From assembly GCA_036794995.1 (NCBI GenBank), contig DAIRFP010000078.1, positions 1 to 21,141 on the forward strand: a stretch of 21,141 bases of DNA. Direction: 5' to 3'. Shown one piece after another: positions 1 to 7,406 of the stretch. A program made the translations under genes and the position numbers. This stretch comes from DAIRFP01 sp036794995. Its GTDB lineage: Bacteria; Desulfobacterota; Binatia; UBA9968. Numbering within the stretch: position 1 is the stretch's first letter; every line of letters starts with the position of its first letter. Below the pieces are notes generated by a model. The model saw nothing but the letters and a program-made list of their open reading frames with translations, was not told the origin of the DNA and searched no databases.

Positions 1-52
1 TCGCCTCTGAGTCTTTTTGAGCAGCCTGCAATCAGAATTTTTCAGCAACCTG

Positions 53-814
53 CTAATGCATGATCCCGCCGCCCTCGACGACGAGCAACTGTCCAGTCAT
101 GAAATCGCTATCGGGGCTCGCTAGAAAGAGCGCCGTGCCGACGATGTCGGCCGGTGTCTCGACGCGTTTGAAGCAGCGTTTGTCCACGCTCCCTTCCCGT
201 CGCTTGAGCACATCCTCGGTCACGGACTCTTCGCTCATGGTTGAACCCGGGGTCATGCAATTGACGTTGATGCCCCACTGGCCGAGCTGCCTGGCCATTA
301 CGCGGGTAAGGGCAACCACTCCTCCCTTGGCGGTCGTGTAGTGGGGCATATCCCCCGAGCCGCTAAAGAAAGTTCCGGAAGCGATGTTGATGATTTTGCC
401 GCTTCTCTGCTGTTTCATGATCGGAATGGCAGCCTTGCTGCAGATGAAAACACCCTTGAGGTTCACTTCGAGAACCCGATCCCATTCGGCCAGCTCCAGT
501 TCCTCCACAGGACCCTTCCAGAGTTTCTGCGTCACGTAGATCGCGGCGTTGTTGAGCAGGACGTCGATTCGTCCGAACCTCTGTAAAATTTCTTTCATTA
601 GGCCTTCGACGTCGGCATAATTTGTGACGTTGGTGGTTCGAGCCCAGGCCGAAAAGCCGGCGTCCAAGAGCATTTTTGCGGTGGCCTCGCCGCCTGCGGC
701 ATCGACATCCGCGACGATCACCTGGGCTCCTTCTTCGGCGAACCTTCGCGCGTAGGCTTTGCCGATGCCGTGGGCCGCCCCCGTGATGACGGTTACTTTG
801 TTTTGCAGTCTCAT
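53..814 (-). CDS. SDR family NAD-dependent oxidoreductase
   Basis: A 253-residue classical short-chain dehydrogenase/reductase, the usual length for a single Rossmann-domain enzyme. The cofactor loop TGAAHGIG lies at residues 11-18, and D36 at the end of the second beta strand favours NAD(H) over NADP(H). The NNAA motif is at 88-91, N118 is the helix-4 asparagine, and S146, Y159 and K163 form the catalytic set with normal spacing. The C-terminal part (about 185-253) contains the PGS segment and the terminal VVEGGG strand typical of FabG or glucose-dehydrogenase-like members. The start has a strong AGGAGG six bases upstream. It is the last gene of the minus-strand run behind the hemQ-like gene (65-base gap). 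It should oxidise or reduce an alcohol/ketone, but the substrate cannot be read from sequence; FabG-type acyl reduction is possible but less likely given D36. Confidence 0.9.
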   Translation of the reverse strand: MRLQNKVTVITGAAHGIGKAYARRFAEEGAQVIVADVDAAGGEATAKMLLDAGFSAWARTTNVTNYADVEGLMKEILQRFGRIDVLLNNAAIYVTQKLWKGPVEELELAEWDRVLEVNLKGVFICSKAAIPIMKQQRSGKIINIASGTFFSGSGDMPHYTTAKGGVVALTRVMARQLGQWGINVNCMTPGSTMSEESVTEDVLKRREGSVDKRCFKRVETPADIVGTALFLASPDSDFMTGQLLVVEGGGIMH

Positions 815-879
815 AGATCCTCCTGGGAGGGTGACCGTAGTCTGTCGGGACTCATTAACGGAACACTAATGGATTGTCG

Positions 880-1740
880 CTAGATGAACAGCGGTGATTT
901 CCCTTCAAGCAAAACATTGAGATGCGCGGCCGGGAAGCGCAAGCCGACGAAGAACGATCCAAAAAGTCCGTAAACTGCGCTCGCTTCGTCGAAGCGCATC
1001 TCATAGACGAGCTTTTTGAAGACGAGCGGATCGTCGGCAAAAAGATCGACGCCCCACTCCCAGTCATCGAAGCCGATGGAGCCTGAGATGATCTGCGTCA
1101 CTCGGCCGGCATAGTAGCGCCCGATCAAGCCATGCTCGCGCATCATTCTTTGCCGCTCCCGGATCGGTTCACCGTACCAGTTTTTGTTCTCGCCGCGGAA
1201 CTTGTTCATCGGGTAAAAACAGAGATAACGCCGTTGCGGGATTTCCGGCCAGAGGCGCGGGGCTGCGCCCTGGCGCTGTTTGGCCAGCTCGGTCTCGACT
1301 TCCCGATTCCAATCGGCGTTACCGGGCCTAAGAGCCTTGGCGGTCAATTCGCCGTACAGCTTCACCGATGCTTCGTAAAGACCAAGCTCCACGACGGAGA
1401 GATAGGAGGTGGTGGGTTCGAGGTATTCGTGAAATCGTGAATGCTCCACGCGCAACTCGGCGCTGTTGATCTCGTCCAAAGTTTTACGAAAGTGGACCAC
1501 CATCAAGTCGCCCTTGTGGCCAAGCAGGGAAAACAGGCCGGTCGCCTCCTGTTTGTTTTCTGCCATGACCGTGAACATCGTGATTGCGCGCTCGATGATA
1601 TGTTTTTGATCAGACGCGCCAAGGGCGCGCCAGGCCGACCAGCGCACGCGAAACATCTGGTGCAGGATATACGACCCATCCAATGTCAGAGGAACCGCCG
1701 GTAGGGAGTTCTCGGGCGATTGCTGATTTTCGTGATCCAT
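880..1740 (-). CDS. chdC: HemQ/ChdC-like coproheme decarboxylase (chlorite dismutase family)
   Basis: A 286-residue member of the chlorite dismutase-like superfamily, closest in motifs to HemQ/ChdC, which converts coproheme III to heme b by two oxidative decarboxylations in the cytoplasm. The second ferredoxin-like half carries the HemQ signatures: YPMNK at 176-180 (Y176 matches the radical-forming tyrosine, K180 the propionate-binding lysine), then MMREHG with H203 as expected proximal heme ligand, TQIISGSIGFDDWEWGV at about 215-231 and LVYEMRFDE at 244-252. Q216 fits the distal glutamine of ChdC, where chlorite dismutases have arginine, so chlorite detoxification is unlikely. The N-terminal half (about 25-125) is the degenerate first repeat, and a 35-residue insertion links the halves. 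It sits 42 bases behind the DUF4126 gene and upstream of an SDR. No other heme genes are nearby. The start has only a weak GGAA upstream. Confidence 0.88.
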   Translation of the reverse strand: MDHENQQSPENSLPAVPLTLDGSYILHQMFRVRWSAWRALGASDQKHIIERAITMFTVMAENKQEATGLFSLLGHKGDLMVVHFRKTLDEINSAELRVEHSRFHEYLEPTTSYLSVVELGLYEASVKLYGELTAKALRPGNADWNREVETELAKQRQGAAPRLWPEIPQRRYLCFYPMNKFRGENKNWYGEPIRERQRMMREHGLIGRYYAGRVTQIISGSIGFDDWEWGVDLFADDPLVFKKLVYEMRFDEASAVYGLFGSFFVGLRFPAAHLNVLLEGKSPLFI

Positions 1741-1782
1741 AGTTTCCGAATATCTTAGCAGACTTGTTTGTCGGCGCCGTGC

Positions 1783-2421
1783 TTAACCGAGCTGCGGTGA
1801 ACCGGTGGGGGCCGGCTGATCCGGTTTGACTCCACGCATGCGATCGCGTAGCGCTTGAAAGCCGCGCTTCGCCAAACGCAACAGCTTCGGCGTTAGCCAA
1901 ACGATCAGCGCAAGAAAACCTACGACGAGGATAAGCATGAGAAGCGGATGGTGGAAAATCATCCAGATACTGCCCAGTACCACGAGATCCTCAGTGACGC
2001 TGGCGAACCAGTTGCTGAAGGGTTCGGGACTGACGTTGAGGGCGAGACGGGTGGTGGTTTTGGCGCCGTGCGCGGCTAAAGCTACGGCTCCGCCTGCCAA
2101 CAGTGCGGCCACTTCCAAAGGCGGATTCAGATCCCCCAGAGAACGCGCTGCAAGCATAGCCCCGGCTGGGACCCGGATGAACGTATGGATGACGTCCCAC
2201 CCGTTGTCAACATAGGGGACTTTGTCGGCGAAAAATTCGATCAGGTACATGACACAGGCCACCGCAATCACCGCCGGATGGGTCAAAACTTCGAGATTGG
2301 CGGGAAGTTGAATCATCTGCATGCGTCCGGCGATACCGAGCGCACCCACGGTGGCGTACAGGTTGATGCCGGAGGTCCAAGCCGTGCCCATTGCCAAACT
2401 TAGCGCTTGCAGAGTGTCCAT
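1783..2421 (-). CDS. DUF4126 family membrane protein
   Basis: A 212-residue integral membrane protein that I place in the DUF4126 family. The defining stretch runs from residue 62 to 88: acidic-aromatic EFFADKVPYVD, then WDVIHTFIRVPAGA. A second conserved patch with SPEPFSN and TEDL lies at 131-146. Hydrophobic segments at about 5-30, 48-65, 84-120 and 146-178 suggest four or five membrane passes, followed by a basic, cytoplasmic-looking tail with RDRMRG. The family has no established function. The start is supported by AAGGAGG seven bases upstream. It lies between the UbiD-family gene (108 bases upstream) and the HemQ-like gene (42 bases downstream) on the same strand, so cotranscription is plausible, but nothing in the sequence ties it functionally to either enzyme. 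Confidence 0.82.
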   Translation of the reverse strand: MDTLQALSLAMGTAWTSGINLYATVGALGIAGRMQMIQLPANLEVLTHPAVIAVACVMYLIEFFADKVPYVDNGWDVIHTFIRVPAGAMLAARSLGDLNPPLEVAALLAGGAVALAAHGAKTTTRLALNVSPEPFSNWFASVTEDLVVLGSIWMIFHHPLLMLILVVGFLALIVWLTPKLLRLAKRGFQALRDRMRGVKPDQPAPTGSPQLG

Positions 2422-2529
2422 AGTGAGCCTCCTTTTGGGCTGGATTCCGCCTGTATTGCATTTAGTTTGACGCCGCCTAAAACCACATCGGAGTGGGTCG
2501 GTGAAATCTGCTTGAGGACCATGATCGAA

Positions 2530-3960
2530 CTAGAGTTTCCATTTGTCCGCGATTTTGTCTTTGAACTCCTTCGAAAATGCATTGACAGCAGGAAATTGGT
2601 CCATCCATTTATAGGGCCGGCAGGCATCGATCAGGACTCGGTCCGATGTATAGCCCCGCGGCGAACGCTCCTCCGGAGGTAACGCAGGTTCGCAGACCGA
2701 TGCCCAGACACCTTTTACAATGTCGAGTCCTTCCCGCACATGGCAACGGGTCGCGACGGCCCAGATCACATCCGCGGGGTTGGTGATATCGATATCGTCG
2801 TCGACAACAACGACAAATTTCCCACCGTAAGCACCAGCCCGCGCACCTGCCGCAACCAGCAAAGCTTGCTTGGAGTGGCCCGCGTAACGCTGATGAATCG
2901 CGATCACGGTAAAGGGCCCGGGCTGCCCGCCGTAGACAAAACCCCAGACGCCCTTCACATCGGGGATGCCCGCCTTCTCCAACTGTTCCCATAGTGTTGC
3001 CGCGCCGAGGGGGATCGGCAAGTAACTCGCCGGCGGTTTTAGCGGCGGCGCCCCCAGCATAATCGGGTCGTTCCTGTAATAGATACGTTTCACAACCATG
3101 ACCGGTGTTTCGCCGACATTGGCCTCCGTGAAATAACCCGGCCACTCGCCGAAGGGCCCTTCCTTGGGCATCTCTTCGTCTTTCATCGGCGGCATCTCGC
3201 CTTCAAGAACGATCTCGGCATTGGCCGGAATCGGCAAACCGGTCACCGCCCCTCGAACCACCGGTATGGGCGACCCTTGGAGATAACCAGCGAACTCGAA
3301 CTCGTTGACGTCGGGCGGCAAGGGCATCTGCGCGGCGAGAAAAACCGCCGGGCCCTGGCCCAAGGTAATCGCCACGGGCAATGGCTTGCCGGCATCTCTG
3401 GCGCGCTCGAAGGCAAGTCGTCCGTGCTTGCCCATGTTCATTTTAACCGAGACTTTGTTCTTGTCCTGTACCATGACCCGATAGGTGCCGATATTGATCT
3501 TGCCGCTTTCAGGATCTTTGGTGATGATGCCGCAACCGGTGCCGATGTAGGGTCCGCCGTCGAGATCGTGCCAACTCGGCGTGGGAAACTTGTAAAGATC
3601 GACCTCATCCTCTGCCATTTGATTCTCGAAGACCGGTCCGCCCTCGACTTGCTCCACCGGCACGGGTTTGTAAGCCGCCACTTTCTTTCTCCAGGCATAA
3701 AGGAAATCAACGCCGTTCTCTGCCGCGATGTTCAGGGCAGGGCCGGTGCGCTTGCACGTGCGAAATACGTTGGAGATGACCCGAAAGCCCGGCGGATAAT
3801 TTTTGAACTTGCTGAACAAGAGCGCGGGACCTTCCTTTTCTGCCGCTCGCTCGGTGAGCGCGCCAACCTCCAAGTTGAGATCGACGTCTTCGAACCTACG
3901 CAACTCGCCCATTGCCTCAAGGGTTTCGATGTAACCTCGCATATCCGTAACGTCCGACAT
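2530..3960 (-). CDS. UbiD family (prenylated-FMN dependent) decarboxylase
   Basis: About 476 residues, the usual length for UbiD enzymes, which use prenylated FMN to (de)carboxylate aromatic or alpha,beta-unsaturated acids. The E-R-E active-site set is complete: R161 in NIGTYR, and E267 and E272 in EGPFGEWPG, with the same five-residue spacing as E277/E282 of fungal Fdc1. The central split beta-barrel FMN-binding part (about 110-300) and the C-terminal domain with VVVVDDDIDI and RGYTSDR are present. I chose the ATG at 3960 rather than one 12 bases upstream because GGAGG sits five bases before it. No UbiX prenyltransferase or second subunit is visible nearby, so the cofactor must come from elsewhere in the genome. 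The substrate is unknown; ubiquinone-precursor, phenolic and heteroaromatic acids are all possible. It is the first gene of the minus-strand run, divergent from the M16 pair. Confidence 0.92.
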   Translation of the reverse strand: MSDVTDMRGYIETLEAMGELRRFEDVDLNLEVGALTERAAEKEGPALLFSKFKNYPPGFRVISNVFRTCKRTGPALNIAAENGVDFLYAWRKKVAAYKPVPVEQVEGGPVFENQMAEDEVDLYKFPTPSWHDLDGGPYIGTGCGIITKDPESGKINIGTYRVMVQDKNKVSVKMNMGKHGRLAFERARDAGKPLPVAITLGQGPAVFLAAQMPLPPDVNEFEFAGYLQGSPIPVVRGAVTGLPIPANAEIVLEGEMPPMKDEEMPKEGPFGEWPGYFTEANVGETPVMVVKRIYYRNDPIMLGAPPLKPPASYLPIPLGAATLWEQLEKAGIPDVKGVWGFVYGGQPGPFTVIAIHQRYAGHSKQALLVAAGARAGAYGGKFVVVVDDDIDITNPADVIWAVATRCHVREGLDIVKGVWASVCEPALPPEERSPRGYTSDRVLIDACRPYKWMDQFPAVNAFSKEFKDKIADKWKL

Positions 3961-4161
3961 CTTGTCCTCCATTGCCGATCATCGATCATATGGTGGTGGG
4001 TCAGAGGTGTCAATATGAATGACGGAATGCGTCGGCAAAGCCGATCAACCGGGGCATTCTGGTTAGTTTTGGTTTTAGAATGGATGGAGATCTCAAGTCG
4101 CACAGCCCCCGCCATGGACTTCGCTTGCACTTTGGGTGTGCTTCCTTTACCTTGATTTACA

Positions 4162-5487
4162 ATGGCGAAGGTTATTTCTTGCCTGCTGTTCCTGCTCACC
4201 ATGCTAGCCATGCTACCCGAAACCGCTGCTGCGACCCAAGTCCAGGAATTTGTTCTCGACAACGGTCTTAAAGTTCTGTTGTTGGAAGACCATAAAAGCC
4301 CGGCGGTGACATTCCAGGTCTGGTATCGCGTCGGCTCGCGCAACGAAAAGGACGGCAAGAGCGGCCTGTCCCATTTTCTCGAGCACATGTTGTTTAAGGG
4401 TACGCAAAAGATGAAACCGGAAGAGTATTCACGCATCATCGCAAAGAATGGCGGGCGCTCTAACGCTTTCACGAGCTCCGACGTCACGGTCTACTTCGCC
4501 ACCATGAGCCGAGACAAAATCGGGATCGAGATCGAACTGGAAGGCGACCGCATGGTCAATGCTCTGCTGGGCGAAACCTACTTCGAGCCCGAAAAGAAAG
4601 TCATTCAAGAGGAGCGCCGGCTAAGAACGGATGATAGTCCGGTTGCAGCACTGGGAGAGGTCGCCGGCGCGGTGGCTTACATGGTCCATCCGTACCGCAG
4701 GCCGGTGATCGGATGGATGGATGACATCGAAAACCTGACGCGCCAGGATCTGGTGGATTATTATAAGCTATACTACGAACCCAATAACGCCTTTGTGGTG
4801 ATGACCGGTGATTTTTCCACCCAAGAAATGCTGCCAAAGATCAAGGCGGCGTTCGGAAAAATACCGCGCGGCGCCGAGCCGCCAAAAGTGCGCGCCGAAG
4901 AGCCGCCGCAGACAGGCGAACGCCGGGTCACGTTGAAGAAAGAGGCCGAGCTCCCTTTTGTGTTGATGTACTACCATACGCCCAATTCAAAGAGCCGGGA
5001 CAGCTACGCGTTGGATGTGCTGAGCGTGGTTCTGGCAGGGGGGCGGAGTTCGAGGTTGTACCACGATTTGGTCTATCAGAAGCGTTTGGCGAGGAACGTC
5101 GACGCAGATTATAACGGTCTATCCATTGATCCGTCCGTGTTCTCTGTGACCGCGCAACTGATGCCGGAAAAAGAGCCTGGCGAGGTCGAGCGCGAGATCG
5201 ATGGCCTGCTGGAGAACGTGAAGTCGGAACTCGTCAGCGACCGCGAACTGCAGAAAGCAAAGAATCAGATCGAAGCTGCCTTTGTCTTTGGGCAAGACTC
5301 GATTTTCGGACAGGCCATGAAGATCGGCTATTACGAAGCGCTGGGGGACTGGCGTTTGATGGATAGTTACCTGGACGGTATTCGAAAGGTGACTCGTGAG
5401 GAGGTCCAGCGCGTCGCTCAGGAGTACTTGGACCGTGACCGTCGGACAGTCGGTGTTTTGATTCCCATCAAAGAAAAGTCGCAATGA
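4162..5487 (+). CDS. M16 zinc metallopeptidase, catalytic subunit
   Basis: A 441-residue M16-family (pitrilysin/processing-peptidase type) zinc protease. Residues 1-24 form a signal peptide (short basic start, hydrophobic core, TAAA at the cleavage site), so it should work in the periplasm. The inverted zinc motif HXXEH is intact as H71-F-L-E74-H75, and E151 lies 76 residues after the last histidine, as expected for the third zinc ligand. The N-terminal catalytic domain (about 26-240) is followed by the inactive-fold M16_C half (about 245-435), which lacks a GLAY motif. The stop overlaps the next start in ATGA, so the two genes are translationally coupled. Together they fit an A/B heterodimer in which this subunit supplies zinc chemistry. 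No clear Shine-Dalgarno precedes the ATG. The physiological substrate is unknown; such enzymes degrade or process peptides in an enclosed chamber. Confidence 0.93.
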   Translation: MAKVISCLLFLLTMLAMLPETAAATQVQEFVLDNGLKVLLLEDHKSPAVTFQVWYRVGSRNEKDGKSGLSHFLEHMLFKGTQKMKPEEYSRIIAKNGGRSNAFTSSDVTVYFATMSRDKIGIEIELEGDRMVNALLGETYFEPEKKVIQEERRLRTDDSPVAALGEVAGAVAYMVHPYRRPVIGWMDDIENLTRQDLVDYYKLYYEPNNAFVVMTGDFSTQEMLPKIKAAFGKIPRGAEPPKVRAEEPPQTGERRVTLKKEAELPFVLMYYHTPNSKSRDSYALDVLSVVLAGGRSSRLYHDLVYQKRLARNVDADYNGLSIDPSVFSVTAQLMPEKEPGEVEREIDGLLENVKSELVSDRELQKAKNQIEAAFVFGQDSIFGQAMKIGYYEALGDWRLMDSYLDGIRKVTREEVQRVAQEYLDRDRRTVGVLIPIKEKSQ

Positions 5488-6806
5488 AGAGGTTTTCACT
5501 GAGCCTGGTTAATATCCTCTCGATTTATGCTCTGGCGGTGCCGTCGACGGCCGCCATGATTCCGCAGAGATCGGTGTTGGAAAACGGCATGATCCTGCTG
5601 ACATCCGAGCAAAGAGCTTTGCCGATGGTCTCCATTGAGCTCTTGATCGATGCCGGCTCACGCCACGACGTGCCGAAGCAGGAGGGACTTGCCAATTTGA
5701 CTGCCAGGCTTTTGACCTACGGCACCCAGCGCCGTACGGCGCTCGAAATCAGCGATGCGCTGGATTTTATCGGTGCCCGCCTGTCTTCGGGTTGCGGTGA
5801 GGATCTTGCTAACGTCGGCATGACAGTGCTTAAGAAAGATCTCGGGACAGGGCTGGAACTTTTGGCCGAGGTTTTGACGACATCGACTTTTCCGCAAGGT
5901 GAGATCGAGCGGCAGAAACAGTCGATCCTCGCGGCCATCCGGGCAAGGGAGGAGAGTCCCGGTGATATCGCGCAGAGGAGATTGGCTGCGGCGCTTTATC
6001 CGCAGAGTCCCTATGGGCGACCCGTGGAAGGCGATGAAGCCTCGGTCAAGGGACTCGAGCAAAAGAGCTTGAAAGCATTTTATGAGCGCTATTACCGTCC
6101 CAACCGGACTATTTTGTCTGTGGTGGGTGATGTCTCGCACCAGGAAATTGCCCAGGCGCTGAACCAAGCCTTCCGTTCCTGGCCTAAAGGTGAACCCGTG
6201 ACGCCTCCTGCTCCTCCTTCTAAGGTAGGGTCAGCGGAGACGATACGAGTCGCCAAAGATCTCACCCAGGCGAACATCATTCTCGGCCACGAAGGCGTCG
6301 GCCGGGAACACCCGGATTATTACGCGATCCAAGTGATGAACTATATCTTGGGCGGCGGCGGGTTTTCCTCACGCACTTTGGACTCGATCCGAAACGAGCG
6401 CGGCCTGGCTTATTCCGTTTACAGCTACTTTGGTGCGGAAAAGAGACGTGGTACCTTCGAGCTTGTCATGCAGACCAAGAACGAAACCGCGTTGGAAGCC
6501 ATTCGCATCGCCAATGCAGAAATTCGCCGGATCCGGGAAGAGCTTGTCGCTGAGCAAGAACTTGAAGATGCTAAAGACTATCTGACGGGAAGCTTTCCGT
6601 TGCGCTTCGATACGAACCGCAAGGTGGCGAACTTTCTGGCTCAGGTGGAATATTTTGAATTGGGGTTAGACTATCCGGAGCGCTACCCAGATCTTATCCG
6701 CGAGGTTCAGCGTGAAGATGTCCTCCGGGTGGCCCAGAAATACCTTAAGCCCGAGCAGCTGATCACGGTCCTTGTCGGGAATCAGAAGAAGATCGGCGAG
6801 AAGTGA
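5484..6806 (+). CDS. M16 peptidase-like, non-catalytic partner subunit
   Basis: A 440-residue M16-fold protein whose zinc site has been lost. Where the partner has HFLEH this one reads N71-L-T-A74-R75, so all zinc ligands and the base glutamate are replaced. Instead it carries RNERGLAY (R306 to Y310) in the C-terminal half, the substrate-binding R/Y motif that the partner lacks. This is the complementary division seen in heterodimeric bacterial M16B pairs and in mitochondrial alpha/beta processing peptidase. A signal peptide ending near STAA (residue 24) places it in the periplasm. The start overlaps the upstream stop by ATGA. Loss of the zinc motif is therefore functional specialisation, not decay: the frame is intact and full length. 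No gene follows on the strand for 183 bases, and a new promoter candidate lies in that space. Confidence 0.92.
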   Translation: MKRFSLSLVNILSIYALAVPSTAAMIPQRSVLENGMILLTSEQRALPMVSIELLIDAGSRHDVPKQEGLANLTARLLTYGTQRRTALEISDALDFIGARLSSGCGEDLANVGMTVLKKDLGTGLELLAEVLTTSTFPQGEIERQKQSILAAIRAREESPGDIAQRRLAAALYPQSPYGRPVEGDEASVKGLEQKSLKAFYERYYRPNRTILSVVGDVSHQEIAQALNQAFRSWPKGEPVTPPAPPSKVGSAETIRVAKDLTQANIILGHEGVGREHPDYYAIQVMNYILGGGGFSSRTLDSIRNERGLAYSVYSYFGAEKRRGTFELVMQTKNETALEAIRIANAEIRRIREELVAEQELEDAKDYLTGSFPLRFDTNRKVANFLAQVEYFELGLDYPERYPDLIREVQREDVLRVAQKYLKPEQLITVLVGNQKKIGEK

Positions 6807-6893
6807 TGAGATTGAAAAGTCGCCCTCTAGATTGCATCGAGGCCGCTCCGATTTACCAAAGCAGTGCTTCGACGTCTGGGAGGCATGGGTTGC

Positions 6894-6923
6894 TTGACAG
6901 TGGCACAAGGGCTGCGGCATATT
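6894..6923 (+). promoter_or_regulatory. Candidate sigma70-type promoter upstream of the receiver gene
   Basis: A perfect TTGACA at 6894-6899 is followed after 18 bases by CATATT at 6918-6923 (four of six matches to TATAAT). Transcription would begin near 6930, leaving a leader of about 60 bases before the receiver-protein ATG at 6990. This supports 6990 as the true start, because an in-frame ATG further upstream would precede the promoter. The call is by inspection only. Confidence 0.45.
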
Positions 6924-6989
6924 TGTGCGGGTGGCGAGCGCCGGGGTCCCTTCAAGAGTCGGCTGAGTTCTTCGGAGACCACGTATCTG

Positions 6990-7376
6990 ATGAAGAAGAT
7001 CCTCATTGTCGAAGATCACGCGGACATGCGCGAGCTCTTGACGTGGCAGATTGAGCTGATGGGGTTTTTCCCGATCCCGGCCAAGCACGGTAAGGAGGGG
7101 CTCGAGAAAGCCATCGTGGAGCAGCCTCACCTTATTCTCATGGATATCATGATGCCGGGTATGGATGGTTGGGAAGCGGCGCGGGCGCTGCGCGCGCATC
7201 CGGAGACCAGGGATATACCCATCTTGGCTGCCACGGCACTATTCCGCGATGCTGACCTGAAAAGTTGCCTCGACGCGGGATGCAACGGATACATCGTCAA
7301 GCCCTTCACGTTTCAGGAGCTCCAGGGTAAAGTGCGGGAATTTATTTCTTTGGACAACGGGGCGCTGCCATCATAG
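6990..7376 (+). CDS. Single-domain response regulator (CheY-like receiver)
   Basis: A 128-residue stand-alone receiver domain with no output domain. Conserved residues are all present: acidic pair E8-D9, phospho-acceptor D52 in LILMDIMMPGMDG, T82 in the AAT segment and K104 in IVKPF. The start at ATG 6990 begins exactly at the first beta strand (MKKILIVED). An upstream in-frame ATG at 6864 would add 42 residues without domain character and would lie before a good promoter candidate. A GGAG is present 12 bases upstream, a rather long spacing. No histidine kinase is in the window, so its partner is unknown. It could be a phospho-relay intermediate, a chemotaxis-like regulator, or act by protein contact. 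It lies 30 bases before the cca gene and may share its transcript. Confidence 0.9.
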   Translation: MKKILIVEDHADMRELLTWQIELMGFFPIPAKHGKEGLEKAIVEQPHLILMDIMMPGMDGWEAARALRAHPETRDIPILAATALFRDADLKSCLDAGCNGYIVKPFTFQELQGKVREFISLDNGALPS

Positions 7377-7406
7377 TTCGTCGCCCCGCTTGCCGTTCAT
7401 TGCCGA

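Noticed and set aside
815..879. Possible terminator between the HemQ-like gene and the SDR
   Set aside because: Only a four-base AGTC/GACT stem is visible; too weak to call.
880..1740. True chlorite dismutase
   Set aside because: The distal position is glutamine (Q216) rather than the arginine needed for chlorite chemistry, and the YPMNK motif is that of ChdC/HemQ.
4125..4153. Possible promoter TTGCAC-17-TACCTT before the first M16 gene
   Set aside because: Both hexamers match consensus at only three of six positions, no better than chance in a 200-base region.
3277..4155. A 292-codon plus-strand open frame opposite the UbiD gene
   Set aside because: It is antisense to a well-conserved enzyme, has no recognisable domain, and reflects the GC-rich codon pattern of the true gene.
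6864..6989. N-terminal extension of the receiver protein from an upstream ATG
   Set aside because: It has no domain character and contains a TTGACA promoter candidate. The receiver fold begins exactly at ATG 6990.
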